A stretch of 64,000 bases of DNA from Bacteroidales bacterium (GTDB taxonomy: Bacteria; Bacteroidota; Bacteroidia; Bacteroidales; UBA1715): contig JADKDL010000006.1 in assembly GCA_016714605.1 (NCBI GenBank), forward strand, positions 62,001 through 126,000, written 5' to 3'. The translations under genes were made by a program, and so were the position numbers. A model generated the notes under the pieces. The model made no database searches. It saw nothing but the letters and a program-made list of their open reading frames with translations, and was not told the origin of the DNA. Positions 18,901 to 27,680 of this stretch are shown piece after piece; the stretch's first letter is position 1; each line of letters starts with the position of its first letter.

Positions 18901-21900
18901 GCCCATACAACACCAGTCCATGTACCTACACCATCGGCAACCGAGGTAGTAGCGGTTATGGTAGCAGGAGCATCGTCCACGCAAAGCGGACCAACACTAC
19001 TCAATGTAGCCGTTGGCAGAGCATGAATGGTAATGGTTTTGGTATCGGTGCCGGTACATTTGTTGGCATCTTCAACGGTTACGGTAATCGTATAATTACC
19101 CGGAGCAGCAGTAGCTGGTATGGTAGGCGAAGCAATTGCTGTTGCGCCTCCTAAAAGAGCTGCCGCAGTACCAGTCCATGTATATTTTGCAAATGCCTGA
19201 GAAGTTGCAAGGGTTATCGGAGTCTTTTGGCACACGGTAAATCCTGGATTTGCAGTTATGGTCGGACTTAGATTGGCGTTTATAGTCAGTGTTTCTGAGA
19301 AACTGTCTGAGCAACCATTGTCATCGGTAAAGGTGTAGGTAATAGTGTATATACCGGCAACACCACCATGGGTGAAGGTAGTACCAGTTATCGTACCTGC
19401 CGAAGCGGTAAACACGCCCGAACCATTGGTAGGTTCGCTGCTTATCATCTCATTATACAGATTTATATTATCAGTGGTAGAGCAATAAGATACTGCTTTC
19501 AATGTTACTACCGGTAGTGGATTTATCTCAACCACTGTATTTGCGGTGGTTGCCAAAGCAGTACAGCCATTGCCATCGGTAATGGTTCCGGTAAGGCGGT
19601 AGATTCCTGCAATAGGGTTGTTTATTGTATATGTATTTGATGTATGATTTGATACCGCTTTTGCAGTTCCATCTATGGTATACGTAAACGAGAAGTTCGG
19701 ACTACCTACCGTAAACTCAATAACCACCGGAGCAACGGTCTCGCCTGCGCAATAGTCATCGCCACCGGTAATGGTGTAAACAGGGGTTGGATTGCCTATA
19801 ACGGTTATGTTGCGCAGTGTATACGAACAGCCCGACTTAGTAAGCGTTAGTCCATAGACACCTGCCAAAGCACCCGAAAGAGAAGCCGTAGTGGCAGTAG
19901 GTATAGGAGCACCGTTTTTCGTCCATGCGTATGAAGCTCCCGCAACCGCATTCACGCTCAGGGTTACACCCGCTGTACCGCAATAGGTTGTATCGGTGGT
20001 AAGCCAGGTGGTTACTGGAGAAGGGTTTACGGTTATAACCAAATCTTTAGAAGATTCACATCCATAGGCATCAGTAATGTCATAAGATACAGTATAATTT
20101 CCCGCTACTCCGGGTGTAAAAACACCTGCGGAAGTTATCGTTGTACCTGTAAAACTGCCACCAATTGGAGTAACTTTTACTGTTACATCATCGCCATTTC
20201 CGCAAATTGAACTTAAGGGTGTAAATGAAATTACAGGTAATGAATGAACTATTACTTTTATAGTTCCTTCATTTGTTTCGCCTAAAGGATTTGTAACTCT
20301 TGTATAAATTGTTGTTCCATTTACAAGGGTATAACTGGTAAGATTACTAATAAGAGTAGTGCGTGTTGCATTACTATAAAATGTTACTGTATTTGCAGTA
20401 ATGTTAAATCTAATGTTGTTGGTCAAACTATTTAAATTAAAATTTAAATATGAGTTTGAACCGAGCGTAGATTCACACTCTTCTATTTCAACATCAACTA
20501 TTGGTGGTTTACATTCACTTACAGTAACTGTTACCTCATCAAAAAGAATATCATCACTTATTGGTGCAAACACAATATCATCAACAGCAAAATCATTACC
20601 GGTAGGAACACTGTTTCTATTTCTCAAACTTATATCTATAGTACCAGTTACATTAGCTGTCCAAGTTGTATAGAATTGAACCCAATCATTAGCATCATCG
20701 GGTAAATCTAGCCTTCCAAGAGATATTCCATTAATAAAAAACTCAAGTTCAGGAGGATTTTCGTAAGTAAGATTAATATTAGCAAGCCACGCTGAAAATC
20801 CATATTCCTTGCCTGCTTCAACCACAACAGTAGTTTTATAAACATCCTTATCCAAAGATGTTGTGTTACAGTCCATAATCAACATATTACCCGTACCTGT
20901 GGTAACATCGGGTATTGTAAGAAAGTATGAATTTAAGGCATTAGGATTTTTACCTACTGAATAATTTCCAGGGCCAACATTATTAGCACTGTACGAATTA
21001 AATGATTGAAAAAAAGTATTTCCTTGTTCAAAATCTCCATTTTTCACCAGATTACCTACCTGATATCTTGCAGATACTCTGTATACATGAGGACCAACAG
21101 TTGTTGGTGTAACGATAGGATCTAAAATTTGAGGATTATCAAAATCGGCAGCAGGAGTCCAAGAAATAAGACCTCCGGGCAAATTATTAACAGCTGTTAG
21201 TTGAATACTCTCACCTAGACAAATAGTAACATCATCGGGAGCAAAAAGAGATTTTTCGGCAATTTTAGTTATTGCTGATTCGGAAACACAACTATATTTA
21301 CTAATAAAAGTCTGATTACTAGCCATTCTATATGAATACTCACCAACCTGAGTAATTGTCAATGAATTTTTACCTACACCCGAAGCAACGGGAACACCGT
21401 CTTTGTACCATTGAAAAAAGTTTGATGTAGAACCTGATGCTTGCAGATTTATAGAAAATGGACTTACAATTACCGTTGCAGGTGAAGTGATTACCGCAGG
21501 TTGTGTAACTGGAACACAGCAGTTTGCTGCTACCGTTTCTTCAAGAGCTGTAACTTGCTTTTTATTACATCTTACATTCACATCCCAATCGAAAATACCG
21601 GCATAGTGATTACTCCCATAAATATTTTGCACGGTACTATTTACTGTTACAGCTTCCGAAGCATAAGGGAACGCTGCCGATGAAGCCTGATACCAAAGCG
21701 GACCGCCATTCATAGTAATAATATCTACTTGCAAGGTATAATTTGTGCCTTGTGGTATGAATAAATCTACAGGAATTTTCACAAAGTAATCTTGACCGGA
21801 AATTGGAGTAACTCCGGCAAAACCGGCAGAAAAAGAAAAATTTTCAGAAACCTGAGATGTAGCGCCACTTATGACTCTAACTCTAACTGTTGATGTTTCA

Positions 21901-22304
21901 GTAGGAACATATAATCTTGCTGCAATTGTAATTTCATTTAAGGTAAAACCTGTATTCGCATTAAAATTTAAATTGAAATTTGTTTTCTCTGTAGGAGGAT
22001 TGTTTGGATTCACTCTAGGAGGACCAACAATATCGTTATATTCTTTAGAATACCAATGATTTACCGAACCAGTTCCTGCCGGATAAGTAGCTGTTGATAC
22101 AAACTTATTTGAAATATCAAGCTCAGTACTGCTGCTCACATTATTATACCAATAAAACTGAGCATTTGGATCGCTGTCTGTTACTTCATATTCGGCATAC
22201 TGATTTGGACAAAACTTAGCTGCTGTAGCTACTTCGGTTCCACATTGAGCCTTTAGTAATACATTTGAAAACAATACAAACAGAATTATAATTGATATTC
22301 TCAT
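15864..22304 (-). CDS. Giant secreted adhesin, N-terminal 2,146 residues, many PKD/Ig-like repeats
   Basis: The signal peptide (residues 1-19) is followed by a non-repeat N-terminal region. A carbohydrate-binding-like, jelly-roll-like segment at about residues 470-640 (VKNGDFEQGN ... FAVDDIVF) follows. After it come more than fifteen Ig/PKD-like repeats marked by 'PLPVVTLKAV', 'CxGDAVT' and 'GNYTITYNYTD' type phrases. With the three displaced segments downstream the protein would reach about 2,650 residues and end in a T9SS type B sorting domain. Such proteins are surface adhesins or gliding-associated proteins, exported by T9SS (family knowledge). Repeat regions are richer in GC than the flanks. 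No porP/sprF-like gene, the usual partner, lies next to it. The 5' end is divergent from the next gene, with 336 bases between them. Confidence 0.85.
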   Translation of the reverse strand: MRISIIILFVLFSNVLLKAQCGTEVATAAKFCPNQYAEYEVTDSDPNAQFYWYNNVSSSTELDISNKFVSTATYPAGTGSVNHWYSKEYNDIVGPPRVNPNNPPTEKTNFNLNFNANTGFTLNEITIAARLYVPTETSTVRVRVISGATSQVSENFSFSAGFAGVTPISGQDYFVKIPVDLFIPQGTNYTLQVDIITMNGGPLWYQASSAAFPYASEAVTVNSTVQNIYGSNHYAGIFDWDVNVRCNKKQVTALEETVAANCCVPVTQPAVITSPATVIVSPFSINLQASGSTSNFFQWYKDGVPVASGVGKNSLTITQVGEYSYRMASNQTFISKYSCVSESAITKIAEKSLFAPDDVTICLGESIQLTAVNNLPGGLISWTPAADFDNPQILDPIVTPTTVGPHVYRVSARYQVGNLVKNGDFEQGNTFFQSFNSYSANNVGPGNYSVGKNPNALNSYFLTIPDVTTGTGNMLIMDCNTTSLDKDVYKTTVVVEAGKEYGFSAWLANINLTYENPPELEFFINGISLGRLDLPDDANDWVQFYTTWTANVTGTIDISLRNRNSVPTGNDFAVDDIVFAPISDDILFDEVTVTVSECKPPIVDVEIEECESTLGSNSYLNFNLNSLTNNIRFNITANTVTFYSNATRTTLISNLTSYTLVNGTTIYTRVTNPLGETNEGTIKVIVHSLPVISFTPLSSICGNGDDVTVKVTPIGGSFTGTTITSAGVFTPGVAGNYTVSYDITDAYGCESSKDLVITVNPSPVTTWLTTDTTYCGTAGVTLSVNAVAGASYAWTKNGAPIPTATTASLSGALAGVYGLTLTKSGCSYTLRNITVIGNPTPVYTITGGDDYCAGETVAPVVIEFTVGSPNFSFTYTIDGTAKAVSNHTSNTYTINNPIAGIYRLTGTITDGNGCTALATTANTVVEINPLPVVTLKAVSYCSTTDNINLYNEMISSEPTNGSGVFTASAGTITGTTFTHGGVAGIYTITYTFTDDNGCSDSFSETLTINANLSPTITANPGFTVCQKTPITLATSQAFAKYTWTGTAAALLGGATAIASPTIPATAAPGNYTITVTVEDANKCTGTDTKTITIHALPTATLSSVGPLCVDDAPATITATTSVADGVGTWTGVVWAFEKTATFTPATDGTFPISYTFTTSAATGSCKMETPVTGSVVVNPLPVLTLNYSAAACVYDAALTPSLSHGMGTLAVSPATPALNATTGVFTPASATAGNYTITYNYTDGNGCVGDAVTDVITINPRPVTLINMNPTAVCDYTPTFGLKAQLANGTALTTGTFSGTGVTGRNFNPAAATQGTHTITFEYADPTTGCEALPVTHNITVNHTNPPIGVPDEALNTDVPNQALVPDICATGTDIKWYSANDTNTTVVLQADCYNTPYVDDLGKMKDGLYPMYATQTLNGCQSEPVQVILTITNCPIPKPTAIKYHACTGETNVALTATGTGNDLGWWRNFDEIPTSATFGDEDFLGDTWTSHGITAVGSHTVYVAEYDPTHTCFGPPTPIELIIHELPDPKIQDPGMICYTQASVNISIEPAGSVLSGAGVSGTTWTPQFDATATGVKTTTLTLDASQAWGSGTDRKATCTNQTTLDVTVTNVLAPTGTGILPNPPVTWGIASIASLPPMEIDYYPTASLSIKDSTGTVISTSSPLTMYPTHISKIGKYSYDVTQTLNSCVSPIAKSIWIIVNCPTPAPILTPVAICEEDNGTLPSITAVADGFNFEWRDSTGLVIETTKDLDLSTFGNKYAAPGRYTFKMSQEKNDAAGMPCRGPEATVTFTANPTPVFTIALSNTKTTICQTDPEVVASPVITNNAVVASMDYSLSGNSMGGIILSGSNGSLTPASVVGATQFGLVPMTITATLTDSKGCEATQTRDIEIQHTPAPAIDDLSRMTSAVPVEVTGTGEGVKFYSNQNASRTALTGVVQTASPWTLPTSFIDPTKEIVKDFFATQTILGCESTDDLVRVELFNCPVPRPSAVSEIICNYDDIPTLTAIPAPLSTWFKPKQGTSEFRWFTRTTTNPDDGSRVAVGDTYTPLSAPSGDVTTWHVAEYSSFYNCMSPTAPVSITVNYAPAVTISTQRPTCVGLAQPTISASVAIDIPTNILVQNSANYSGTCRFSFCNSKSVPGCRPV

Positions 22305-22640
22305 GATAGATATTTTTTTTCATCACCTAAAATTTATACTTGCTATCTAATATACAAAGAAATTAGATTAAACAAATTAGGGATCAGTATATTAAACAAT
22401 TTTTTTTCTTGTGATAATTTACAAAACAAATTTTTGTAAACGTACTTATTATAAAGACGTTTGCAAATGTATAAAAAGTTGCATCAATAAATAATATTTG
22501 GTTACTAATTAATGTTAATAATTTGTAACTAATTTTACATTAATTAAAAATAAAGTTCGCAATTTTAAATTCTAATAATTTAATTCAAGTTATTTTTGAG
22601 ACTTAATTTTCAAATTAACACATTTTCAAATTATTTATAT
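22305..22640. other. Divergent promoter region between the adhesin and a lipoprotein gene
   Basis: 336 AT-rich bases. It holds TATTTTTG at 22591-22598 (a TAnnTTTG match for the rightward gene) and the conserved leader element at 22614-22637. No gene is seen. Confidence 0.6.
22614..22637 (+). promoter_or_regulatory. Conserved 24-base leader element, copy 1
   Basis: Starts ATTAACACATTTTC and ends AAATTATTTA; it sits exactly 3 bases before the ATG at 22641. An identical 24-base copy sits 3 bases before the ATG at 41417. The position suggests a 5'-UTR or translation-initiation element. Confidence 0.55.
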
Positions 22641-23443
22641 ATGAAATTACTTTCATTCCTAATTATCGTCTGTTTTTCATGTACACATCAGGTTAAAGAA
22701 ACAAAGCAGTAAATAAAGTTGCTGATACAACTTTTGTTGATTCTATTTCCTTGATTAATAATATTTTACACAAATTTGATTCAACTGCAAGCAAACTGCA
22801 ATTTTCACCTACAGGAAACTATGACCAGTTGAAATTGAATATGTTAAATCTGAAAAATCGATTAAAAATAGCGTATTTACAAAAAAAAGATACTTTATCA
22901 AAATTGCAATTTCTTGATTCTGTTGGTCAGGTTTTTTCTACTAATTTACTTAATCAAATTGTGCCACACTGGTACGGTACTGAATGGGATTTTGAAGGCT
23001 ACACCTCCACTCCAAACAAAGGGACAATTGCTTGCGGATATTTTGTATCTACAACATTGAAGGATATGGGATTAAACATAAACAGGTATAAACTAGCTCA
23101 ACAAAATCCGAAGGATGAAGCAACAACAATTGCCAAAAAAAGCGAAAAATATCAATACAAAAATATTAGCAACTTTATAAATCTTGAAACCTTGCTTTCA
23201 AACATTCCCGAAGGGCTCTATTTTGTGGGTTTAGATTATCACGTTGGTTATTTTTACAAACTAGAAACGTATTCTTTCTTTATTCATTCTAACTACATAA
23301 CAGACAGAGTTATGATTGAAAATGCCATTGAATCAAAAGCATTTAAATCTGAAAGTTATCATTTTGCAGAAATAAGCAAAAACCAATCTCTAATGTATGC
23401 GTGGATATTTAATATTGTAGTACCATTAAAACAAGTAGATTAA
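22641..23443 (+). pseudogene. Lipoprotein with possible NlpC/P60-like fold, one frameshift
   Basis: An ATG at 22641 opens a lipoprotein signal (L-L-S-F-L-I-I-V-C-F-S-C), but the frame stops at 22710-22712. The long frame (open from 22697) continues the protein as K-A-V-N-K-V-A-D-T-T-F. Adding one A to the AAA at 22703-22705 joins them into about 268 residues. The body has I-A-C-G-Y-F-V-S and, 90 residues later, G-L-D-Y-H-V-G-Y-F, a Cys/His pair reminiscent of papain-like cell-wall hydrolases; I infer this with low confidence. The single-base break could be decay or a sequencing error. Confidence 0.6.
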
Positions 23444-23574
23444 TATTTGAAATCAAATTTTAACGTGTAACATATTCACAACCGAACTGTTATAGATAGT
23501 TAAAAACAATAAGTGTTTTAAAATCAAAACAGATAATTGAAATTAGTATGAGAAAATTTTTGCTACATTTGTTT

Positions 23575-23582
23575 TATGTTTG
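23575..23582 (+). promoter_or_regulatory. Candidate -7 box
   Basis: TATGTTTG matches TAnnTTTG, 22 bases before the ATG at 23605. Confidence 0.35.
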
Positions 23583-23604
23583 TTCCATAATTTTAATAAA
23601 ATAA

Positions 23605-24298
23605 ATGAAGCACATAAAAAAAACTCATTGGCTTTATAGCTATAATTCTCTTGTCATCATGTTCAGAAGGTCGAGTTAATAAAACAAATCCGGAGCTGTT
23701 AGAAATTAATCAACAAGACTCTTCTGTAGTTGAAAGCCAAGAGGCAATTCAAACTCTTTCCGATACCTTGATTATTCCTATTGGCTCGGGCAAAGTTATA
23801 TTTTACAGAATTCAACAAGCACCAATAATATCTAAAGAATTTGCTGATAGTAAAGACACTTTATACTTCGAGCTTCATGATTTCATAGGCACTTGGGGCG
23901 AATTGTTTAATACATCATTTTGTGTCCATTCTGTTAATTTAGAATCGGTTGCAATTTATCAATATTATTGCACTCAAGCCTTGTTTAATAATGACGGTTC
24001 TGGGGGTGTATACGAAATAGAAGGTGTTGAAGAGCATTGTAATGAGAAAGTTCAACTTAATTATGCGGATGATAATACATTTTTGACAATGTTCGACCGT
24101 GAAAATTTTCCCCATCCAAATGGACAAGATTCCATTAACATAGAAAAATACCTAGAAGCGTCTAACGCAGAATATCGCAAAGAACATGGCTCTGATATTG
24201 TCTTACCTCCTACAGAATATATTACCAAAACCATTTTTGATATTTATATTGAAGATACACACAAAGTTTGGTGCTTTAATTTTATTTATGGAGACTAG
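23605..24298 (+). pseudogene. Lipoprotein of unknown function, frameshift in an A8 tract
   Basis: The ATG at 23605 gives MKHIKK and then runs out of frame after an A8 tract (23616-23623). Removing one A yields K-K-L-I-G-F-I-A-I-I-L-L-S-S-C, a textbook lipoprotein signal with lipobox LSSC, continuous with 215 downstream residues. The mature part is acidic, with no domain I recognise. The A8 tract could be a phase-variable switch, a real mutation or a base-calling error. The open part alone runs 23651-24298. Confidence 0.65.
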
Positions 24299-24398
24299 TT
24301 TCGTTTCCCATATTAAGAACTTATTTTATTTATTTTCTTGGGATGGGAAATTTTAAAATTCCGTATTATAAATTACTAAATAAATGATGGCGAATAAG

Positions 24399-25217
24399 TT
24401 AATTACATCCGCATTTTCCGCATTTCCAGAAATGTCTGACATAATTTTCTTGGCTCATATCATTAGGATCAGGATAATATAAATCGTCTATTATATGAGG
24501 TTCTGTAAGTTTTATTCTTTTTATTTCGTTTTTAAATTTATCAAATAGTATAAGTACATGTCCATCAAGTTTCCAGATTCCGGTTTCAGTTCCAATTATC
24601 AATTCAGGTTCATTACCTATACCAAGTTGCCAATAGTTAATCATCTCTTCTGCATTCTTATGATACGTTTTTAACCAAGTATCATTTTCATTAAGAGTCA
24701 AAGTAGTTATTGGAAAATAGGAACTTCCGGGAGTTGATGTTTTGTAGGTTTTACCCATAATGAAACTTCTAACATCTTGTGGATTAAAAAAACTTAATCC
24801 ATAAAACAATTGACGAATTTCGTACTCATTTCTAATACCGTCAAAATAATTGTCTTGTTTTACTTTTTTTACCGTCAGTAAACTATCAAAAGAAAAACAT
24901 TCCATTAAAAAATCGATTGTTTTTAAATATAGATTTAAATTACATGAATCCAAATTTAAATCAGGCACAGCATCTTTTGCATTTGTTCGGGCAGAATCGT
25001 ATAATGTAAGGTATTGTTTATAATTGGAAGTTATTAGAATTGAATCTTCTAATGTCTTGATCGAACCTTTTTTGTAGTTTGTTTGATAATAGTATTGAAA
25101 GTCAGAATCTGTTTCAAATTCTTGAGCAGAAATTTTGCTAATGGTAAGAATTAAGGTGATTATCAGGATTAACCTTCTTATATAGTTGTAAATTTCGACT
25201 TGTAATAATTGTTTCAT
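24399..25217 (-). CDS. Exported protein of unknown function
   Basis: The 272-residue protein has a basic N-terminus (YNYIRRL), a hydrophobic stretch and a signal-peptidase-like site after K-I-S-A-Q near residue 32. The mature part is soluble and rich in Tyr/Asp/Asn. It ends in an unusual cysteine cluster, W-K-C-G-K-C-G-C-N, which could bind metal or form disulfides. I do not recognise the family. It is convergent with the preceding gene, and there is no operon partner. Confidence 0.6.
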   Translation of the reverse strand: MKQLLQVEIYNYIRRLILIITLILTISKISAQEFETDSDFQYYYQTNYKKGSIKTLEDSILITSNYKQYLTLYDSARTNAKDAVPDLNLDSCNLNLYLKTIDFLMECFSFDSLLTVKKVKQDNYFDGIRNEYEIRQLFYGLSFFNPQDVRSFIMGKTYKTSTPGSSYFPITTLTLNENDTWLKTYHKNAEEMINYWQLGIGNEPELIIGTETGIWKLDGHVLILFDKFKNEIKRIKLTEPHIIDDLYYPDPNDMSQENYVRHFWKCGKCGCN

Positions 25218-25517
25218 TTGTAGTATCTTAAAACATTCTTTTCAGAGTTTTTTTTAACCCCAACATCAGGTATTATCTCCCAAATGTAGATTTTTTATAC
25301 CAATTTATTCTTATTTTTGACAAAAGGCTCCGATTATAATAGCCCAACTTAAACTTTGTAATTTACACACTTTGTGGGATGGTGTGTGCAATTTTCAACC
25401 CTTAATTCGCATTTTATAAAATTTTAATTTACAAATACAAAAAGCTCTCATTATAATGTTTCTATACATTTAAATGAGAGCTTTTTTCTTATAGATGTTT
25501 TTATAAACTAAAATATT
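25218..25517. other. Intergenic region between parB and an exported protein gene
   Basis: 300 bases with the promoter of the leftward gene at its left edge and the parB terminator at 25439-25487. No other gene is seen. Confidence 0.6.
25439..25487 (-). terminator. Terminator of the parAB operon
   Basis: A perfect 14-bp stem (AAAAAGCTCTCATT and complement) followed by T-rich tails on both strands, 31 bases after the parB stop. Confidence 0.85.
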
Positions 25518-26426
25518 CTAGATATCAATTCTGTCAAAAATTCCCATAATGCGTTCCAACTCATCGTCCGACTTGAATGAAATAACAATTTCACCTTTCC
25601 CGTCATTAGATCGTTTTAGTTTTATAGTAGATTTCAATCTTTCCGAAATTTTATTTTGTAAATGCAAATACTCCTCAGGTAGCAACTGTTTTACTTTTAT
25701 CTCTTTATTTGTATCAACTACATTATCAGTACCTTCTTTTATGCTTTTCGCTATTTCTTCAGTTTTTCTTACACTCAAATCATCTTCAATTATTTGAGTA
25801 TAAAGCTTTACTCTCGTTTCAGTATCTTCAATATTTATAAGAGCACGTGCATGCCCCATGGTAATATCTTTATTTATAATACCGAATTGAATTTCGGGCG
25901 GTAATTTAAGCAGTCGTAGATAGTTGGTTACGGTACTTCTTTTTTTCCCAACTTTGTCGCCTAGCTTATCTTGGGTTATATTACACTCTTCTATAAGTCG
26001 CTGATAACTAATAGCTATTTCTATAGCATCAAGGTCTTCTCTTTGAACGTTTTCAACAAGCGCCATGGTAAGCATATCATCATCATTAACCTTTCTGATG
26101 TATGCCGGAATGTGAGTCAAGCCTGCAAGTTTAGAAGCTCTAAATCTTCGTTCGCCCGAGATAATTTGATATCTATCGGGTTGAACTTCTCTTATGGTAA
26201 TAGGCTGTATAAGACCTAGTTCTTTAATAGAAGCAGCAAGTTCAGACAATGCTTCGTCGTCAAATCTAGTTCTTGGCTGATATGGATTAACTTCAATTTT
26301 GGTTATTTCAATTTCATTGGTATTACTTTGCTGACGTTGAATTGGTTTACCTATTTGATCGGCATCGCTTATAAGCGCTCCCAATCCTTTACCTAATGCA
26401 CTCTTTTTAACCGTATTATTCTGCAT
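25518..26426 (-). CDS. parB: Chromosome-partitioning protein ParB (Spo0J family)
   Basis: This 302-residue protein binds parS and loads SMC during chromosome segregation. The N-terminal ParB/Srx domain carries the CTP-binding box G-E-R-R-F-R-A-S-K near residue 95 and the phrase L-I-Q-P-I-T-I-R. The helix-turn-helix reads T-Q-D-K-L-G-D-K-V-G-K-K-R-S-T-V-T-N-Y-L. A C-terminal dimerisation domain follows. It lies 42 bases after parA in the standard parA-parB order. I found no canonical 16-base parS site by eye in the window. Confidence 0.95.
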   Translation of the reverse strand: MQNNTVKKSALGKGLGALISDADQIGKPIQRQQSNTNEIEITKIEVNPYQPRTRFDDEALSELAASIKELGLIQPITIREVQPDRYQIISGERRFRASKLAGLTHIPAYIRKVNDDDMLTMALVENVQREDLDAIEIAISYQRLIEECNITQDKLGDKVGKKRSTVTNYLRLLKLPPEIQFGIINKDITMGHARALINIEDTETRVKLYTQIIEDDLSVRKTEEIAKSIKEGTDNVVDTNKEIKVKQLLPEEYLHLQNKISERLKSTIKLKRSNDGKGEIVISFKSDDELERIMGIFDRIDI

Positions 26427-26468
26427 ATCAATTATATATTTACTCGTGAAGGAATTGAATTATTGTTC

Positions 26469-27254
26469 CTATTTTGCTTTTGTTTCTGGCAAATTGTTGT
26501 TTCTGAGAATTTCTTTTGCTAAATGCAAATAGTTAAGCGTTCCTTTCGATTCTGCATCGTAAAGAATTACCGGTTTACCGTGACTTGGCGCTTCACTCAG
26601 TTTTATGTTTCTTTGCACTATAGTTTCAAAAACCATCTTTTCAAAATGTACTTTTACCTCATCTACAACCTGATTGGCAAGTCTCAATCTCGGATCGTAC
26701 ATGGTGAGCAAAAAGCCCTCTATAGCCAATTCCGGATTTAATCTGGTTTGTATAATTTTTATGGTATTCAGTAATTTTCCTAAACCTTCAAGTGCAAAAT
26801 ATTCGCATTGTACAGGCACGATAACAGAATCGGCAGCTGTAAGAGCATTAACGGTAATAAGACCTAGTGAAGGCGAACAGTCAATAAGTATGAAGTCGTA
26901 CTCTTCCTTAAGTGAAAGCAAAATGTCTCGAAGAATATTTTCTCGCTTATCTTTCTCAAGCATTTCTATCTCTGCTCCTACCAAGTCTATGCTTGATGGC
27001 AACACATGCAAATTTTCAAGTTCTGTCTTAAGAATTGCATCTTTGGGATTTACTCCATTAGATAAACATTCGTAAATACCTTGTTCTACAGTATTTAAAT
27101 CTATATTTAAACCCGATGTAGAATTTGCCTGAGGATCGGCATCTACTATCAGTACTTTGTATTCTAATACTGCCAAACTTGCTGCAAGATTGATAGTTGT
27201 AGTAGTTTTTCCTACTCCACCTTTTTGATTAGCTAAAGCGATTATTTTACCCAT
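26469..27254 (-). CDS. parA: Chromosome-partitioning ATPase ParA (Soj)
   Basis: This 261-residue deviant-Walker P-loop ATPase opens with K-G-G-V-G-K-T-T-T-T-I-N-L-A, including the signature lysine. The Walker A' (D-A-D-P-Q-A-N) and Walker B (FILIDCSPSLG) motifs follow. It works with ParB to move chromosomal origins. It is first in the parAB operon; the long AT-rich upstream region holds direct and inverted repeats that may regulate it. Confidence 0.96.
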   Translation of the reverse strand: MGKIIALANQKGGVGKTTTTINLAASLAVLEYKVLIVDADPQANSTSGLNIDLNTVEQGIYECLSNGVNPKDAILKTELENLHVLPSSIDLVGAEIEMLEKDKRENILRDILLSLKEEYDFILIDCSPSLGLITVNALTAADSVIVPVQCEYFALEGLGKLLNTIKIIQTRLNPELAIEGFLLTMYDPRLRLANQVVDEVKVHFEKMVFETIVQRNIKLSEAPSHGKPVILYDAESKGTLNYLHLAKEILRNNNLPETKAK

Positions 27255-27406
27255 ACAGAATAACTTTTTAGTGTGCTCGAATTTCTATTTTTCTTAATGC
27301 GTGACAAAATTACAAAAATTATCGGTACTAGATTTCAGATTGTTAATAGAACTATTTTGATACTTGAGTTAATATTCTAAATATCTGTACTTTATAGCCA
27401 ATATAG

Positions 27407-27438
27407 AGTTATTAACAATTAAAAAGTTATTAACAATT
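27407..27438. repeat. Direct repeat AGTTATTAACAATT, two copies 18 bases apart
   Basis: Two identical 14-mers start at 27407 and 27425. The TTATTAACA core differs from the E. coli DnaA box (TTATCCACA) at two positions. It could be a DnaA or ParA-operon operator site, but this is only an inference. Confidence 0.6.
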
Positions 27439-27482
27439 TTTCAATTATTAATCCTCAAAATACATCTAAAAAATAATTCAAA

Positions 27483-27514
27483 AATGTAATGAACTAGGTA
27501 TATTTCATTACATT
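27483..27514. repeat. Perfect inverted repeat AATGTAATGAA-N10-TTCATTACATT
   Basis: Two 11-base arms are exact reverse complements. It may be the terminator of the MATE gene (minus strand, followed by T5) or a protein-binding site upstream of parA. Confidence 0.6.
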
Positions 27515-27680
27515 AAAAAAAAAATACTTTTTATTAATACTGTCTATAGAAAATAAACAATTGTTTATATTTATTTTTTGAAATAATTACTATTTTAATT
27601 TATTTGATAAGAATATTTCTATCAATAACATTAATAATAAGCTTTATATGAAAATAATAGATGTAAATTATACATTATAA

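Larger units (their letters stand above)
27255..27680. other. AT-rich region upstream of parA
   Basis: 426 bases, very AT-rich, with no gene. It holds two identical 14-mers (27407-27420, 27425-27438), an 11-bp inverted repeat (27483-27514) and TAATTTTG on the minus strand at 27312-27305, a possible -7 box of parA. Confidence 0.55.

Noticed and set aside
25518..27254. parS site within or near parAB
   Set aside because: I did not find a match to the TGTTNCACGTGNAACA type by eye, which does not exclude a diverged one.
27255..27680. Chromosome origin (oriC)
   Set aside because: No cluster of DnaA boxes and no dnaA gene; two weakly similar 9-mers are not enough.
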